From: Olavius algarvensis Delta 4 endosymbiont
Lineage (GTDB): Bacteria > Desulfobacterota > Desulfobacteria > Desulfobacterales > CAJINA01
Length of the DNA stretch: 37,117 nt
Direction of reading: 5' to 3'
Assembly: GCA_905176665.1 (NCBI GenBank)
Contig: CAJINA010000095.1
Coordinates: forward strand, 1 to 37,117
Positions 16,619 through 25,889 of the stretch are shown piece by piece. The translations under genes and the position numbers were made by a program. The notes under the pieces are model-generated. The model saw only the letters and a program-made list of their open reading frames with translations, searched no databases and was not told where the DNA came from. Numbering within the stretch: position 1 is the first letter of the stretch; each line of letters begins with the position of its first letter.

Positions 16619-16664
16619 CGTGAGCACACAATTGTAAATTGCGCGAATATTAAGGAGAGAGACC

Positions 16665-16892
16665 ATGTCAGTAGAAGATAAAGTTAAAAAAATCATTGCC
16701 GAGAAGCTGAGCGTTGACCTCACTGAAGTTGTTCCGGAAGCTCATTTTGTGGATGACCTGGGGGCGGACTCCCTTGACCTGGTTGAATTGATCATGTCCA
16801 TGGAAGAAGAATTCGATATCGACATCTCCGATGAAGATGCGGAAAAGCTGGCAACCGTTAAAGATGCCATTGCCTATATCGACGAGCACTAA
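16665..16892 (+). CDS. acpP: Acyl carrier protein
   Basis: 75 residues, acidic, with the phosphopantetheine site Ser36 in [15 protein letters not shown]. It carries growing acyl chains for FabG and FabF encoded on either side. A strong AAGGAGAG precedes the ATG. The stop is followed within ten bases by a diverged copy of the dispersed repeat, which separates it from fabF. Confidence 0.98.
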   Translation: MSVEDKVKKIIAEKLSVDLTEVVPEAHFVDDLGADSLDLVELIMSMEEEFDIDISDEDAEKLATVKDAIAYIDEH

Positions 16893-16902
16893 AAACAATC
16901 CT

Positions 16903-17107
16903 GAAAAAGTCTTCCCGTCGAGCGTTATATCCGGCGTAGCTTGTTAAGCGAAGACTGATTGGTCCAATCTCAGCGTTGGGCGCAAGTGTTAAGTACTCGA
17001 AATACTGTGAGTATTGACCACGGGGCATTGGATAGGCTGGCAACCCCGGTTCAATATTCACGTCCGGCGCACCTTGGACCAAAATCCGTTTTCAGAGATA
17101 GCTTCTA
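16903..17107 (+). repeat. Dispersed MITE-like element, copy B
   Basis: A diverged copy in the same orientation as copy A. The core TCTCAGCGTTGGGCGC (16969-16984), TACTCGAAATACT and the right end GGACCAAAATCCGTTTTCAG followed by AGATAGCTTCTA are recognisable; the left end is poorly preserved. It fills nearly the entire acpP-fabF gap. Confidence 0.7.
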
Positions 17108-17159
17108 ACTTAATGAGGTTCTTCTTAATGAGAATCTAACGATTAAAAAGGGCTGGTTT

Positions 17160-18398
17160 GTGAAAAACAGAGTTGTGATCACGGGTGTTGGGCTGGTTAC
17201 CCCGGTCGGGGTTGGTGTTGAGGAATCCTGGGAAGCGATTTGCGCTGGCAAGTCAGGCATCGGACCCATTACGCGGTTCGACACCAGTGAATTCAAAACC
17301 AAAATTGCTGCCGAGGTCAAGGGGTTCGACCCCCTTGATTTCATGGATAAAAAAGACGCCAAGCGTACCCAGCCCTATATCGCCTATGCGGTCGCCGCCG
17401 CCAAAATGGCCATGGAGGACGCAGCCCTGGCGATTGACGACGCCAACGGCGGTCGCGTGGGGGTCTCTTCGGGCTGTGGCCTGGGCGGCTTGTTCCTGCT
17501 GGAAACCGAGGCCCAGAAACTCGATCGCAGCGGTCCCAAACGAATCTCGCCGTTTTTCATCCCCACCATCATCGGCAACATGGCGCCCGGCATGATCTCC
17601 ATCGTGACCGGTGCCAAGGGACCGAACCTCTCCATGGCGACCGCCTGCGCCGCCGGGACCCATGCCGTGGGCGAGGCTTTCAAAATCGTACAGAACGGGG
17701 CGGCCGAGGCCATGATCGCCGGCGGCGTGGAGGCAGTCATCTCACCATGCTGCATCGCCGGTTTCAACGCCATGAAGGCCCTTTCCACCCGCAACGATGA
17801 TCCGCAAAAAGCCTCCCGGCCCTTTGACCGGGACCGCGATGGATTCGTGGTCGGCGAAGGCAGCGGCATGCTTATCCTGGAAACGCTGGAAGGCGCCCGC
17901 GCCCGGGGGGCCAAGATCTATGCGGAAATCCTCGGATACGGTATGAGCGGCGATGCCTTTCATATGGCCTCGCCCCCGCCGGAAGCCGAAGGCGCAGCCC
18001 GCTGCATGCAGATGGCCCTGGATGATGCCGAATTGGCCCCTGAAAAAATTGAGTACATCAACGCCCACGGCACTTCGACCGCGCTGAATGATGCGTCTGA
18101 AACCAGTGCAATCAAAAAGGTATTCGGCGATCATGCCACCAGCCTGATGATCAGTTCCACCAAATCCATGACCGGTCACCTGCTCGGCGGCGCCGGTGGT
18201 ATCGAGGCCGTCTTTACGGCCCTGGCCCTGTCAACCGGCGTCATTCCGCCCACCATCAACCTGGAAAACCCGGCCGAAGGCTGTGATCTGGATTACGTCC
18301 CGAATGTGGCCCGTAAGAAGGACATCTCGGCGGCCATGACCAACAGTTTCGGCTTCGGTGGAACGAATGCCGTCCTCATCATGGGGCGCCCGGTCTAG
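17160..18398 (+). CDS. fabF: 3-oxoacyl-[ACP] synthase II (KAS II)
   Basis: 412 residues, GTG start after AAAAAGGG. It condenses malonyl-ACP with acyl-ACP in chain elongation. The Cys-His-His triad of KAS I/II is present: Cys163 in ATACAAGTHAVGEAF, His303 in NAHGTSTALND, His340 in KSMTGHLLGGAGG. RVVITGVGLVTPVG at the start and NSFGFGGTNAVLI at the end are family hallmarks. The 267-base gap after acpP is longer than usual because a repeat copy lies in it. Confidence 0.97.
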   Translation: MKNRVVITGVGLVTPVGVGVEESWEAICAGKSGIGPITRFDTSEFKTKIAAEVKGFDPLDFMDKKDAKRTQPYIAYAVAAAKMAMEDAALAIDDANGGRVGVSSGCGLGGLFLLETEAQKLDRSGPKRISPFFIPTIIGNMAPGMISIVTGAKGPNLSMATACAAGTHAVGEAFKIVQNGAAEAMIAGGVEAVISPCCIAGFNAMKALSTRNDDPQKASRPFDRDRDGFVVGEGSGMLILETLEGARARGAKIYAEILGYGMSGDAFHMASPPPEAEGAARCMQMALDDAELAPEKIEYINAHGTSTALNDASETSAIKKVFGDHATSLMISSTKSMTGHLLGGAGGIEAVFTALALSTGVIPPTINLENPAEGCDLDYVPNVARKKDISAAMTNSFGFGGTNAVLIMGRPV

Positions 18399-18527
18399 AT
18401 CCGGTATTTCCCGAACCTTTGCAATGCATTCCCGCCCTGGTTGCACTTCCCCTGGCTGAATACAGTTTTCTTTGTCCTGATTAAACCGCTGAATCGTGAA
18501 CCCCGAATCATTGAACCAGTGTTTGAG

Positions 18528-18539
18528 GTTCGATCGAAC
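18528..18539. other. Perfect palindrome upstream of rpiB
   Basis: GTTCGATCGAAC is a perfect 12-base palindrome inside the 231-base fabF-rpiB gap, about 90 bases before rpiB. It could be an operator; no regulator gene is nearby and no clear promoter is seen beside it. Confidence 0.3.
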
Positions 18540-18629
18540 TTTTTCCTTGTCGTTCGGCCAATCACAAGATATGATACCGAGCCAACCAAAACAGTTCCGG
18601 TGAACACAATATATGGAAGGAGACAGCGC

Positions 18630-19094
18630 ATGGCTGGCAGCGAAAAAGACCCTTTGATTATCGGTTGTGATCATGCGGCCTACCCATTGAAAGAGACGGT
18701 CAAGGCGTTTTTGACCGGCGCCGGTATCGAGGTCTCCGATGTTGGTACCCATAGTGAAGATTCTGTGGATTATCCGGACTTTGGGGCCGGTGTGGCCGGC
18801 GGCGTGTCCCGCGGGGAATACCCCCGCGGCATCCTGCTGTGCGGTTCGGGCATCGGGATGTCCATGGTGGCCAACCGTTTTCCCGGCGTACGGGCGGCTT
18901 TGTGCAATGACCTTTTTTCGGCCGTCATGTGTCGAAAACATAACGATGCCAATATCCTGGTGCTAGGCGGCCGGGTGATCGGTGAAAGCCTGGCCCTCGA
19001 GATCGTGAAGGCTTGGCTGGAAACGGATTTCGAGGGGGGCCGGCACCAGGCCCGCCTGGACAAGTTTGACAAGCTTGAAGATTTGCAGTCGTGA
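18630..19094 (+). CDS. rpiB: Ribose-5-phosphate isomerase B
   Basis: 154 residues from the ATG at 18630, preceded by GGAAGGAG; the frame is open further upstream, but without RpiB-like sequence. It interconverts ribose-5-P and ribulose-5-P. Family motifs include [12 protein letters not shown] (substrate phosphate end), [25 protein letters not shown] and [18 protein letters not shown]. Ribulose-5-P is also the substrate of RibB further along, which may make the location useful. The stop overlaps the ribosome site of glyA, ten bases before its start. Confidence 0.95.
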   Translation: MAGSEKDPLIIGCDHAAYPLKETVKAFLTGAGIEVSDVGTHSEDSVDYPDFGAGVAGGVSRGEYPRGILLCGSGIGMSMVANRFPGVRAALCNDLFSAVMCRKHNDANILVLGGRVIGESLALEIVKAWLETDFEGGRHQARLDKFDKLEDLQS

Positions 19095-19104
19095 GGAGTG
19101 CGCG

Positions 19105-20358
19105 ATGACCATGAGCGTGATAGACAAAGTTGACCCGGAGATTGCGGAGGTTATCCGGGATGAATTGGACCGGCAGAGCAACACCCTGGAGCTGATCGCC
19201 TCGGAAAATGTAGCCAGCCCGGCGGTCATGGCGGCCCAGGGCAGTGTCCTGACCAATAAATATGCGGAAGGGTATCCGGATAAACGTTACTACGGTGGGT
19301 GTGAAAATGTGGACGTGGCCGAAAACCTGGCCGTTGAGCGGGCCCAGGAACTCTTTCGGGCCGACTATGTCAACGTGCAGCCCCATTCCGGCTCGCAGGC
19401 CAATATGGCGGTCTACTTTGCCCTGCTGGAACCCGGAGACACCATCCTGGGTATGGACCTGGCCCACGGCGGGCATCTAACCCACGGCAGCCCGGCCAGT
19501 TTCTCCGGCCGCATCTTCAATTTCGTGCATTACGGCGTGGGGCAAGAAACCGGCACCATTGACTATGACCGGGTCCGACAGCTGGCCGACGAACACCAGC
19601 CGAAAATGATCGTCGCCGGTGCCAGTGCCTATCCGCGGGTTATCGATTTTGAGATCCTGGCAGAGATTGCCGGTTCCGTCGGGGCGCTGTTCATGGTGGA
19701 CATGGCCCACATCGCCGGCCTGGTGGCTGCCGACGTGCACCCGTCGCCGGTGCCGTTTGCCGACGTGGTGACATCCACCACCCACAAGACCCTACGTGGT
19801 CCCCGCGGCGGGCTGATCCTGGCCAAGTCCGTCCACGGCGTCGCCATCAGCAAGCAGGTTTTTCCCGGCATCCAGGGCGGCCCGCTGATGCACGTTATTG
19901 CGGCCAAGGCGGTTGCTTTTCGGGAAGCGCTCTCCGATTCGTTTCGGGCCTACCAGCGGGATATCGTGACCAATGCCGGGGCCATGGCGGCAGGCTTGCT
20001 GGCCGGCGGCATCGACCTGGTTTCCGGCGGTACCGACAACCACATGATGCTGGCCGACCTGACCAATTTGAACATCACCGGCAAGGATGCCGAGGCATTG
20101 CTCGGCAGGGCCGGGATAACCGTCAACAAGAATTCCATCCCGTTTGAAACCCGCAGCCCCTTTGTGACCAGCGGCATCCGCCTGGGAACCCCGGCCATAA
20201 CCAGTCGCGGGATGCAGGCGGACGAGATGCGTACCATCGCCGGACTGATCGCCGCTGTTTTGAAAGCGCCGGATGATGTTACCCGCGTAGAGGCTGCCCG
20301 TGATCAGGTAAAGACCCTGTGCCGGGAGTTTCCGTTGTATGGGGAGGGCCCGCAGTAA
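19105..20358 (+). CDS. glyA: Serine hydroxymethyltransferase
   Basis: 417 residues from the ATG at 19105 after GAGGAG. It makes glycine and methylene-tetrahydrofolate from serine. The N-terminal [38 protein letters not shown] and the PLP Lys in [14 protein letters not shown] are diagnostic. C-terminal segment [20 protein letters not shown] is typical. The last base of the stop is the first base of the next ATG (TAATG), indicating translational coupling. No glycine riboswitch motif is seen upstream. Confidence 0.98.
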   Translation: MTMSVIDKVDPEIAEVIRDELDRQSNTLELIASENVASPAVMAAQGSVLTNKYAEGYPDKRYYGGCENVDVAENLAVERAQELFRADYVNVQPHSGSQANMAVYFALLEPGDTILGMDLAHGGHLTHGSPASFSGRIFNFVHYGVGQETGTIDYDRVRQLADEHQPKMIVAGASAYPRVIDFEILAEIAGSVGALFMVDMAHIAGLVAADVHPSPVPFADVVTSTTHKTLRGPRGGLILAKSVHGVAISKQVFPGIQGGPLMHVIAAKAVAFREALSDSFRAYQRDIVTNAGAMAAGLLAGGIDLVSGGTDNHMMLADLTNLNITGKDAEALLGRAGITVNKNSIPFETRSPFVTSGIRLGTPAITSRGMQADEMRTIAGLIAAVLKAPDDVTRVEAARDQVKTLCREFPLYGEGPQ

Positions 20359-20855
20359 TGAATGACCCGTCTGATCGTCCTTCATGGGACGCCTATTTTA
20401 TGGATATCACCAGCTTGGTTGCCAAGCGGTCGACCTGCACCCGCCGAGGTGTAGGGGCGATTCTGGTAAAAAACAAACAAATTCTGGCCAGTGGCTACAA
20501 CGGGGCTCCGACCCGGGTCAAACATTGTGCCGAGACCGGCTGCCTGCGCGAACAGCTCAACGTACCGTCCGGCGAACGGCACGAACTCTGCCGGGGCATA
20601 CACGCCGAACAAAATGCCATCATTCAGGCCGCGCTGCACGGGGTGTCCATCAAAGAGGCGATTTTATACTGCACCAATCTGCCCTGTTCCATATGTGCCA
20701 AAATGATCATCAATGCAGGTATTACCCAAATTGTCTATCTCTCCGGCTATGCCGATTCCATGTCGGAAGAGATGCTGAAAGAAGCCGGTGTGGACCTCAT
20801 AAAATTTAATCCAGCGAGCGAGGGGGATAACGATGAAATGTCCGTTCTGCAGTGA
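20358..20855 (+). CDS. comEB: dCMP / cytidine deaminase family protein (ComEB-like)
   Basis: 165 residues. It fits the zinc-dependent deoxycytidylate deaminases: zinc ligands His and catalytic Glu in [13 protein letters not shown] and two Cys in [13 protein letters not shown], preceded by [22 protein letters not shown]. These make dUMP for thymidylate synthesis. The gene begins in the glyA stop (TAATG) and runs 23 bases into nrdR, so the three genes are tightly coupled, joining one-carbon supply and deoxynucleotide metabolism. Confidence 0.92.
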   Translation: MNDPSDRPSWDAYFMDITSLVAKRSTCTRRGVGAILVKNKQILASGYNGAPTRVKHCAETGCLREQLNVPSGERHELCRGIHAEQNAIIQAALHGVSIKEAILYCTNLPCSICAKMIINAGITQIVYLSGYADSMSEEMLKEAGVDLIKFNPASEGDNDEMSVLQ

Positions 20856-21294
20856 GATTGACAACAAGGTAATTGACTCCCGGTTGAGCAAGGATGGCAA
20901 TGTGATCAGAAGGCGCCGCGAGTGCATCGTCTGTACCCGGCGGTTCACCACCTATGAACACATTGAAGAAGTGCCCATCATGATCATCAAAAAAGATGGC
21001 CGCCGCGAAGTTTTCAACCGTGAAAAAGTCGCTGCGGGCATTAAGCGGGCGTGTGAAAAGCTGGACATCAGCATGAACATCATCGAGGAGTTTCTCGATG
21101 ACCTCGAGCGGGATTTAAAAGAGACCGGGGAAAAGGAGATCCCCTCCCACGACATCGGCGAGAAGGTCATGGGAAAACTACACAATCTCAATGATATCGC
21201 CTATGTAAGGTTTGCTTCCGTGTATCGTGAATTCAAGGATGTCAACGATTTTGTGTCGGAGCTGCGCAGCCTGTTGAGCAGCCATAAAACCTGA
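20833..21294 (+). CDS. nrdR: Transcriptional repressor NrdR
   Basis: 153 residues. The zinc ribbon is complete: C3-x2-C6 (MKCPFCS) and C31-x2-C34 ([14 protein letters not shown]), followed by an ATP-cone ([19 protein letters not shown]). NrdR senses dATP/ATP and represses ribonucleotide reductase genes through NrdR boxes. The start lies inside the dCMP deaminase gene, where GGGGGATAACG serves as a modest ribosome site. I did not find a clear pair of NrdR boxes in this window, so its targets are elsewhere. Confidence 0.97.
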   Translation: MKCPFCSEIDNKVIDSRLSKDGNVIRRRRECIVCTRRFTTYEHIEEVPIMIIKKDGRREVFNREKVAAGIKRACEKLDISMNIIEEFLDDLERDLKETGEKEIPSHDIGEKVMGKLHNLNDIAYVRFASVYREFKDVNDFVSELRSLLSSHKT

Positions 21295-21355
21295 CCCGGC
21301 CCAGCAATTCAAAGCATCTCCCGCCAAACCGGATTCCGCCTAAATAAGCATCCGA

Positions 21356-21392
21356 CCGGGGGCGGCCCAGGTCGACCTCCGGTGCCGCCCGG
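21356..21392 (+). other. Hairpin in the nrdR-ribD gap
   Basis: CCGGGGGCGGC (21356-21366) pairs imperfectly with GCCGCCCGG (21384-21392), and the loop contains the palindrome AGGTCGACCT (21369-21378). No T run follows. The gap lacks the conserved parts of an FMN riboswitch, so a structured leader of other kind, or a pause site, is all that can be proposed. Confidence 0.35.
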
Positions 21393-21469
21393 CATTTCAA
21401 ACCCTGCATTGCAAACTGCCGCAAAACACGATAGAGAGCAGGCATTCCGTTACATTAAAGCGAGGCACC

Positions 21470-22585
21470 ATGGATCACCCGTATTATATGCGCAGGGCGC
21501 TTGATCTGGCCCGCCGGGGCGAGGGATATACCTCCCCCAACCCTATGGTGGGAGCGGTCGTTGTCAAAGACGGGCGGATTGTGGGTGAAGGCTACCACCA
21601 GGCGGCCGGGTTGCCGCACGCCGAAGTCAATGCGCTCGATGATGCCGGTGACAAAGCGCGCGGTGCAATCCTGTACGTTACCCTGGAACCCTGCAACCAT
21701 ACCGGGCGAACGCCGCCCTGCACGGAAAAGATCATCCGCAGCGGTATCGACACGGTCGTAGCGGCCATGGACGACCCCAATCCACTGGTGGCCGGCGGGG
21801 GCCACGCCGTGCTCGAGGCGCAGGGCATTCAGGTTCATCGCGGCGTGTATGCAGCCGAGGCCCGGCGCCTGAACGAGGCGTTTGTCAAATATATCAGTAC
21901 CGGGCGTCCGTTCGTCACGCTCAAATGCGCCGCGACCCTGGACGGCCGCATTGCGACCCGCACCGGGGATGCCCGCTGGGTGACCGGTCCGGCATCCCGC
22001 CTGCAGGTACACCGCCTCCGCCACGCGGTGGACGGTATTATGGTGGGAATCAACACAGTGCGGGCCGATGATCCAAGCCTGACCACACGGCTGCCGGCAG
22101 ACGTTCAACCCACCCCCCGGGACCCGGTGCGGATCATCCTGGACAGCCGCCTGTCAATATCTGAAAACGCAGGCATATTGCGGCTTGACTCCGAGGCGGT
22201 AACCCTTATTATATGTGCGGACAGCGTACCGGCCGATGCCCGGGATCGGATTGAACGGCCCGGGGTGGAAGTGGTGGCCGTACCAACCGGCAGTGACGGT
22301 CGCATCGATCTGGCGGCCCTCATGAAGTACCTGGGCGACCGGAATATTACCAGCCTCCTGATCGAGGGCGGCAGCCAAGTGATTGCCGCCGCGTTTACCG
22401 CCGGCATTGTCGACAAAGCCCTGTTTTTCTATGCCCCGAAAATCCTGGGCGGGGATGACGGCGTGCCGATCTGTGCGGGGCCAAGCCGTGACAGTATGGC
22501 GGACAGCATACGGCTGACCGACGTAAGGACCCAGCGGTTTGAAGACGACTTGCTGGTTGAAGGGTATGTGCAGTATCCCGATTGA
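21470..22585 (+). CDS. ribD: Bifunctional riboflavin deaminase/reductase
   Basis: 371 residues. The deaminase half has zinc ligands His50, Cys75 and Cys84 with Glu52 (LPHAEVNAL; LEPCNHTGRTPPC). The reductase half starts near residue 147 (PFVTLKCAATLDGRIATRTGDARWVTG) and contains GIMVGINTVRADDP and LLIEGGSQVIAAAF. It catalyses steps two and three of riboflavin synthesis from the GTP cyclohydrolase II product. It opens the ribD-ribE-ribBA-ribH set; AGCGAGG precedes the start. Confidence 0.97.
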   Translation: MDHPYYMRRALDLARRGEGYTSPNPMVGAVVVKDGRIVGEGYHQAAGLPHAEVNALDDAGDKARGAILYVTLEPCNHTGRTPPCTEKIIRSGIDTVVAAMDDPNPLVAGGGHAVLEAQGIQVHRGVYAAEARRLNEAFVKYISTGRPFVTLKCAATLDGRIATRTGDARWVTGPASRLQVHRLRHAVDGIMVGINTVRADDPSLTTRLPADVQPTPRDPVRIILDSRLSISENAGILRLDSEAVTLIICADSVPADARDRIERPGVEVVAVPTGSDGRIDLAALMKYLGDRNITSLLIEGGSQVIAAAFTAGIVDKALFFYAPKILGGDDGVPICAGPSRDSMADSIRLTDVRTQRFEDDLLVEGYVQYPD

Positions 22586-22601
22586 ACCGTTAATCACGGC
22601 T

Positions 22602-22625
22602 TTTACGGTTTCCTTTACGGTTTCC
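22602..22625 (+). repeat. Two tandem 12-base units before ribE
   Basis: TTTACGGTTTCC occurs twice head to tail, followed by TTTGC, about 24 bases ahead of the ribE start. Probably a small local duplication. Confidence 0.7.
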
Positions 22626-22648
22626 TTTGCACTGATTGTTAGGAGCAT

Positions 22649-23311
22649 ATGTTTACCGGTATTATTGAAGGTTTGGGAACGGTGTCGCAGGTGCGACCGG
22701 TGGACGGCGGCAGCCGCCTGACGGTGACGGCGGACTTTTCCCTTGAAGGTACCGGGCTCGGGGACAGTATTGCGGTGAGCGGGGCCTGCCTGACAGCGGT
22801 CACCTTGCAGGGTCCCCGTTTTTCGGTGGATGTATCCCCCGAGACATTGTCGAAGACCACGTTTCAATCGGTCAAAATCGGCGATCGGGTGAACCTGGAG
22901 CGGGCGCTCCGGTTGTCCGACCGCCTGGATGGGCACCTGGTGTCCGGACACATCGACGGCCTGGGTACCATCACCGGCAAGCAACGCGAGGGCAACGCCA
23001 TCGTGGTGACGTACGCCGTTCCCGAGGACCTTTCACGGTACATGATTCCCAAGGGTTCCGTAGCAATAGACGGTATCAGCCTGACGATCAACAGCTGCGA
23101 TAAACAAAGTTTCAGTGTCAGCATCATCCCCCACACGGCCAAATTGACCACCATTGGCCTGAAGGATGCGGGGGCGGCGGTCAACATTGAGACCGATATG
23201 CTGGGTAAATATGTAGAAAAATTTATTAACGGAAAGAACAAGGAGAGCCGGGAAACACAGAATTCAGAATCGCTGGATATGCAATTCCTGGCAAAGACAG
23301 GCTTTTTATAG
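22649..23311 (+). CDS. ribE: Riboflavin synthase, alpha chain
   Basis: 220 residues. It dismutates two 6,7-dimethyl-8-ribityllumazines to riboflavin. Two lumazine-binding barrels follow each other: MFTGIIEGLGTVSQV at the start, VSGACLTAV, and HLVSGHIDGLGTI with a second GISLTINSC. The C-terminus beyond FINGKN is an unusual extra tail of about 25 residues, ending exactly where repeat copy C starts; the TAG stop is the first three bases of the element. The ATG follows TTAGGAG. Confidence 0.96.
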   Translation: MFTGIIEGLGTVSQVRPVDGGSRLTVTADFSLEGTGLGDSIAVSGACLTAVTLQGPRFSVDVSPETLSKTTFQSVKIGDRVNLERALRLSDRLDGHLVSGHIDGLGTITGKQREGNAIVVTYAVPEDLSRYMIPKGSVAIDGISLTINSCDKQSFSVSIIPHTAKLTTIGLKDAGAAVNIETDMLGKYVEKFINGKNKESRETQNSESLDMQFLAKTGFL

Positions 23312-23503
23312 AACCTATCTCAAAAAACGGATTTTGGTTCAAAATCAAGGCGGCTGCGATGTGCCCCGCGTTGCGGGACTTGCCGCTTGATCTATTCCGC
23401 AAATGCGGGTCGCAACCCGGAGGAATACTTTAGTATTTCGAGGACTTGAACCGAGCGCCCAACGCCGAGTTTGGGCCAAAAGACTTTTTTGAGATGGGTT
23501 CTA
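23309..23503 (-). repeat. Dispersed MITE-like element, copy C (inverted)
   Basis: The best-preserved copy, inverted with respect to A. Left edge TAGAACCTATCTCAAAAAA, right edge TTTTTTGAGATGGGTTCTA: inverted ends with few mismatches. The complement of the core, GAGCGCCCAACGCCGAGTTT, lies at 23453-23472. TA is found at both borders. It separates ribE from ribBA, and its first TAG is the ribE stop codon. Confidence 0.9.
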
Positions 23504-23573
23504 ATCAAATTGCTGCAACAAGCAAGCGGCTGCCGAGCAAGTATTCCGGCAGCCCGGGAGTGTAAACAGGACC

Positions 23574-24785
23574 ATGCCCAAGATTTCCATTGAACAGGCA
23601 ATTGAAGATATCCGGTCAGGCAAGATGGTCATCCTGGTGGATGATGAAGGCCGTGAAAATGAAGGCGACCTCACCATGGCGGCCGAGTGTGTGACGCCCG
23701 AGGCCATTAACTTTATGGCCAAGTACGGCCGCGGCCTGATCTGCCTGTCGCTGACCGGCGAAAAAGCCGATGAACTCAGCCTGCCGATGATGGTGAACAA
23801 AAACACCTCGCCCTTCGAAACCGGCTTCACGGTGTCGATCGAAGCCAAGCACGGAGTTACCACCGGCATTTCCGCCGCGGACCGGGCGACCACGATTTTG
23901 ACCGCGGTGGCTCAGGATGCCCGGGCCGAAGACCTGGTAAGCCCGGGTCACATCTTCCCCCTCCGTGCCCGGGACGGCGGGGTGATGGTGCGCGTGGGAC
24001 AGACCGAGGGCTCGGTGGACCTGGCCCGTCTGGCCGGCTTGACCTCGGCCGGCGTCATTTGCGAGATCATGGACGAGGATGGCACCATGGCCCGGATGCC
24101 GGCCCTGGAGACGTTCAGCCAGGAGCACGGTGTCGGTATTTGCACCATTGCCGACCTGGTGGCCTATCGGACCCGCACCGAATCCTTCGTGACCCGTGCG
24201 GCTGAAACCGAGATCCCGACGGCCTACGGCGGAAACTTCCGGATTGCGGCCTATGAAAACATGATCGACAACCTGACCCATATAGCACTGATCAAAGGCG
24301 AAATCGATCCGGACCAGGCGACCCTCGTGCGGGTGCATTCTGAATGTATGACCGGCGACATCTTCGGCTCCATGCGCTGCGACTGCGGCGACCAACTGCA
24401 CAATGCCATGGAGATGATCGCCCAGGAAGGCGTGGGGGTTGTACTGTACCTGCGTCAGGAAGGCCGGGGAATCGGCCTGGTGAACAAGCTTAAGGCTTAT
24501 GCCCTCCAACTCGACAAAGGCCTCGACACCGTGGAAGCCAATCTGGAACTGGGTTTTAAGGATGACATGCGTGATTACGGGATCGGGGCCCAGATCCTGG
24601 TGGACCTGGGGGTGCGTAAAATGCGCCTTTTAACCAACAATCCCAAAAAAATGGTGGGTCTGGAGGGGTACGGCCTGAGTGTCGTGGAGCAGATTAAAAT
24701 CGAAGTTCCAGCCAATGAACACAATGAATGCTATCTCGAGTGCAAGAAGTTGAAAATGGGTCACATGCTGGATATGGCCCGTTAA
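23574..24785 (+). CDS. ribBA: DHBP synthase / GTP cyclohydrolase II fusion
   Basis: 403 residues. The N-terminal domain makes 3,4-dihydroxy-2-butanone-4-P from ribulose-5-P ([16 protein letters not shown] at 23-38, [26 protein letters not shown]). The C-terminal domain opens GTP: zinc ligands Cys258, Cys269 and Cys271 in [18 protein letters not shown] and RQEGRGIGL at 294-302. Both halves keep their catalytic motifs, so the fusion should supply both riboflavin precursors. A 15-base gap leads to ribH. Confidence 0.97.
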   Translation: MPKISIEQAIEDIRSGKMVILVDDEGRENEGDLTMAAECVTPEAINFMAKYGRGLICLSLTGEKADELSLPMMVNKNTSPFETGFTVSIEAKHGVTTGISAADRATTILTAVAQDARAEDLVSPGHIFPLRARDGGVMVRVGQTEGSVDLARLAGLTSAGVICEIMDEDGTMARMPALETFSQEHGVGICTIADLVAYRTRTESFVTRAAETEIPTAYGGNFRIAAYENMIDNLTHIALIKGEIDPDQATLVRVHSECMTGDIFGSMRCDCGDQLHNAMEMIAQEGVGVVLYLRQEGRGIGLVNKLKAYALQLDKGLDTVEANLELGFKDDMRDYGIGAQILVDLGVRKMRLLTNNPKKMVGLEGYGLSVVEQIKIEVPANEHNECYLECKKLKMGHMLDMAR

Positions 24786-24800
24786 CAGGGAGGAAAGGCA

Positions 24801-25274
24801 ATGCCGAATGTAATTGAAGGAAGACTGCTGGGCGAAGGTAAGAAGTTTGCGTTGATTACCAGCCGGTTCAATGATTTCATAACCGATAAGCTGGTGGGGG
24901 GTGCCCTGGATGCACTGGTGCGCAGCGGCGTGGACGACGATGATATCGACCTGCTGAAAGTTCCCGGCGCCTTTGAAATTCCCCTGGTGGCCAAAAAAGC
25001 GGTGGCCACCGAAAAATACGATGCCGTAATCTGCCTGGGTGCCGTGATCCGCGGTTCCACGTCCCACTACGATTACGTGTGTGCGGAAGCCAGCAAGGGC
25101 ATTGCCCAGGTGTCGCTGGATTCCGGCACGCCGGTTATCTTCGGCATCATCACCACGGACACCATTGAGCAGGCCATTGAGCGGGCCGGAACCAAGGCCG
25201 GCAACAAGGGCTGGAGTGCCGCTGTTTCCGCCGTGGAGATGGCCAACTTGATGGACACCCTGAACCGGGCGTAA
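24801..25274 (+). CDS. ribH: 6,7-dimethyl-8-ribityllumazine synthase
   Basis: 157 residues, the normal size for the capsid-forming enzyme. It joins the RibBA and RibD products to make the RibE substrate. [25 protein letters not shown] and [26 protein letters not shown], with its catalytic His, are all intact; [18 protein letters not shown] closes the protein. AGGGAGGAAAG lies just ahead of the ATG. Confidence 0.98.
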   Translation: MPNVIEGRLLGEGKKFALITSRFNDFITDKLVGGALDALVRSGVDDDDIDLLKVPGAFEIPLVAKKAVATEKYDAVICLGAVIRGSTSHYDYVCAEASKGIAQVSLDSGTPVIFGIITTDTIEQAIERAGTKAGNKGWSAAVSAVEMANLMDTLNRA

Positions 25275-25280
25275 CGTTCT

Positions 25281-25865
25281 ATGGGGATTCGTCGCCGAGC
25301 GCGAGAGCTTGCCATGCAAGCTCTTTTTTATATTGATTCGCGGCAGTGCGAACTGGCGGAAGGACTGGACCTGTTTTGCCAAAGCTGCCTGCCGCCCAAG
25401 AAAGCCCGCCCATTCTTTCTCAAGCTGGTCAGCGGCGTCGGTGCCGGACGGCCGGATATCGACGCGTTGATTGAACGTTTTTCCAGTAACTGGAAAGTCA
25501 GCCGGATGTCCGGGGTCGATCGTAATATCCTTCGAATTGCGGTGTTTGAGCTGCTCTGTTGCCCCGACATTCCCACCCGGGTCACCCTCAATGAGGCCAT
25601 CGATATCGGCAAGCGTTTTGGGGCCGAAGAATCCGGAGCCTTTATCAACGGGATCCTGGACAGTATCCACCAGGCTGCAGAGAATGAGGAGCTAAGTCTC
25701 GAGATAGACATACCGGAGATCTCCATCGACTGGGATGCCCGGCCGGCAGCCGGTGCCCAAACGCCGAAAAAGCAGGTACCGCTGGCCCGGTTCAAACAGG
25801 TAAAAGGTAAAAAAGGGGTCGTGAAACGCAAAGGGCCCCGTTTTTCATCGGACGAACAACCTTAG
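25281..25865 (+). CDS. nusB: Transcription antitermination protein NusB, extended C-terminus
   Basis: 194 residues; NusB is usually 130-165. The helical NusB fold (RRRARELAMQALFYIDSR; MSGVDRNILRIAVFELL; VTLNEAIDIGKRFGAEESGAFINGILD) ends near residue 135. The rest is a basic Lys/Arg/Pro tail (PKKQVPLARFKQVKGKKG) that may add RNA contacts; this is inference. It acts with NusE on boxA RNA in rRNA antitermination. It follows ribH by six bases, the common ribH-nusB pairing. Confidence 0.95.
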   Translation: MGIRRRARELAMQALFYIDSRQCELAEGLDLFCQSCLPPKKARPFFLKLVSGVGAGRPDIDALIERFSSNWKVSRMSGVDRNILRIAVFELLCCPDIPTRVTLNEAIDIGKRFGAEESGAFINGILDSIHQAAENEELSLEIDIPEISIDWDARPAAGAQTPKKQVPLARFKQVKGKKGVVKRKGPRFSSDEQP

Positions 25866-25889
25866 GCGCAATTTCAAAAGGAGCTGACA

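Noticed and set aside
21295..21469. FMN riboswitch before ribD
   Set aside because: The conserved FMN-aptamer segments are not present; only an ordinary GC-rich hairpin is seen.
23616..24509. 297-codon minus-strand frame opposite ribBA
   Set aside because: Antisense shadow of a clear bifunctional riboflavin gene.
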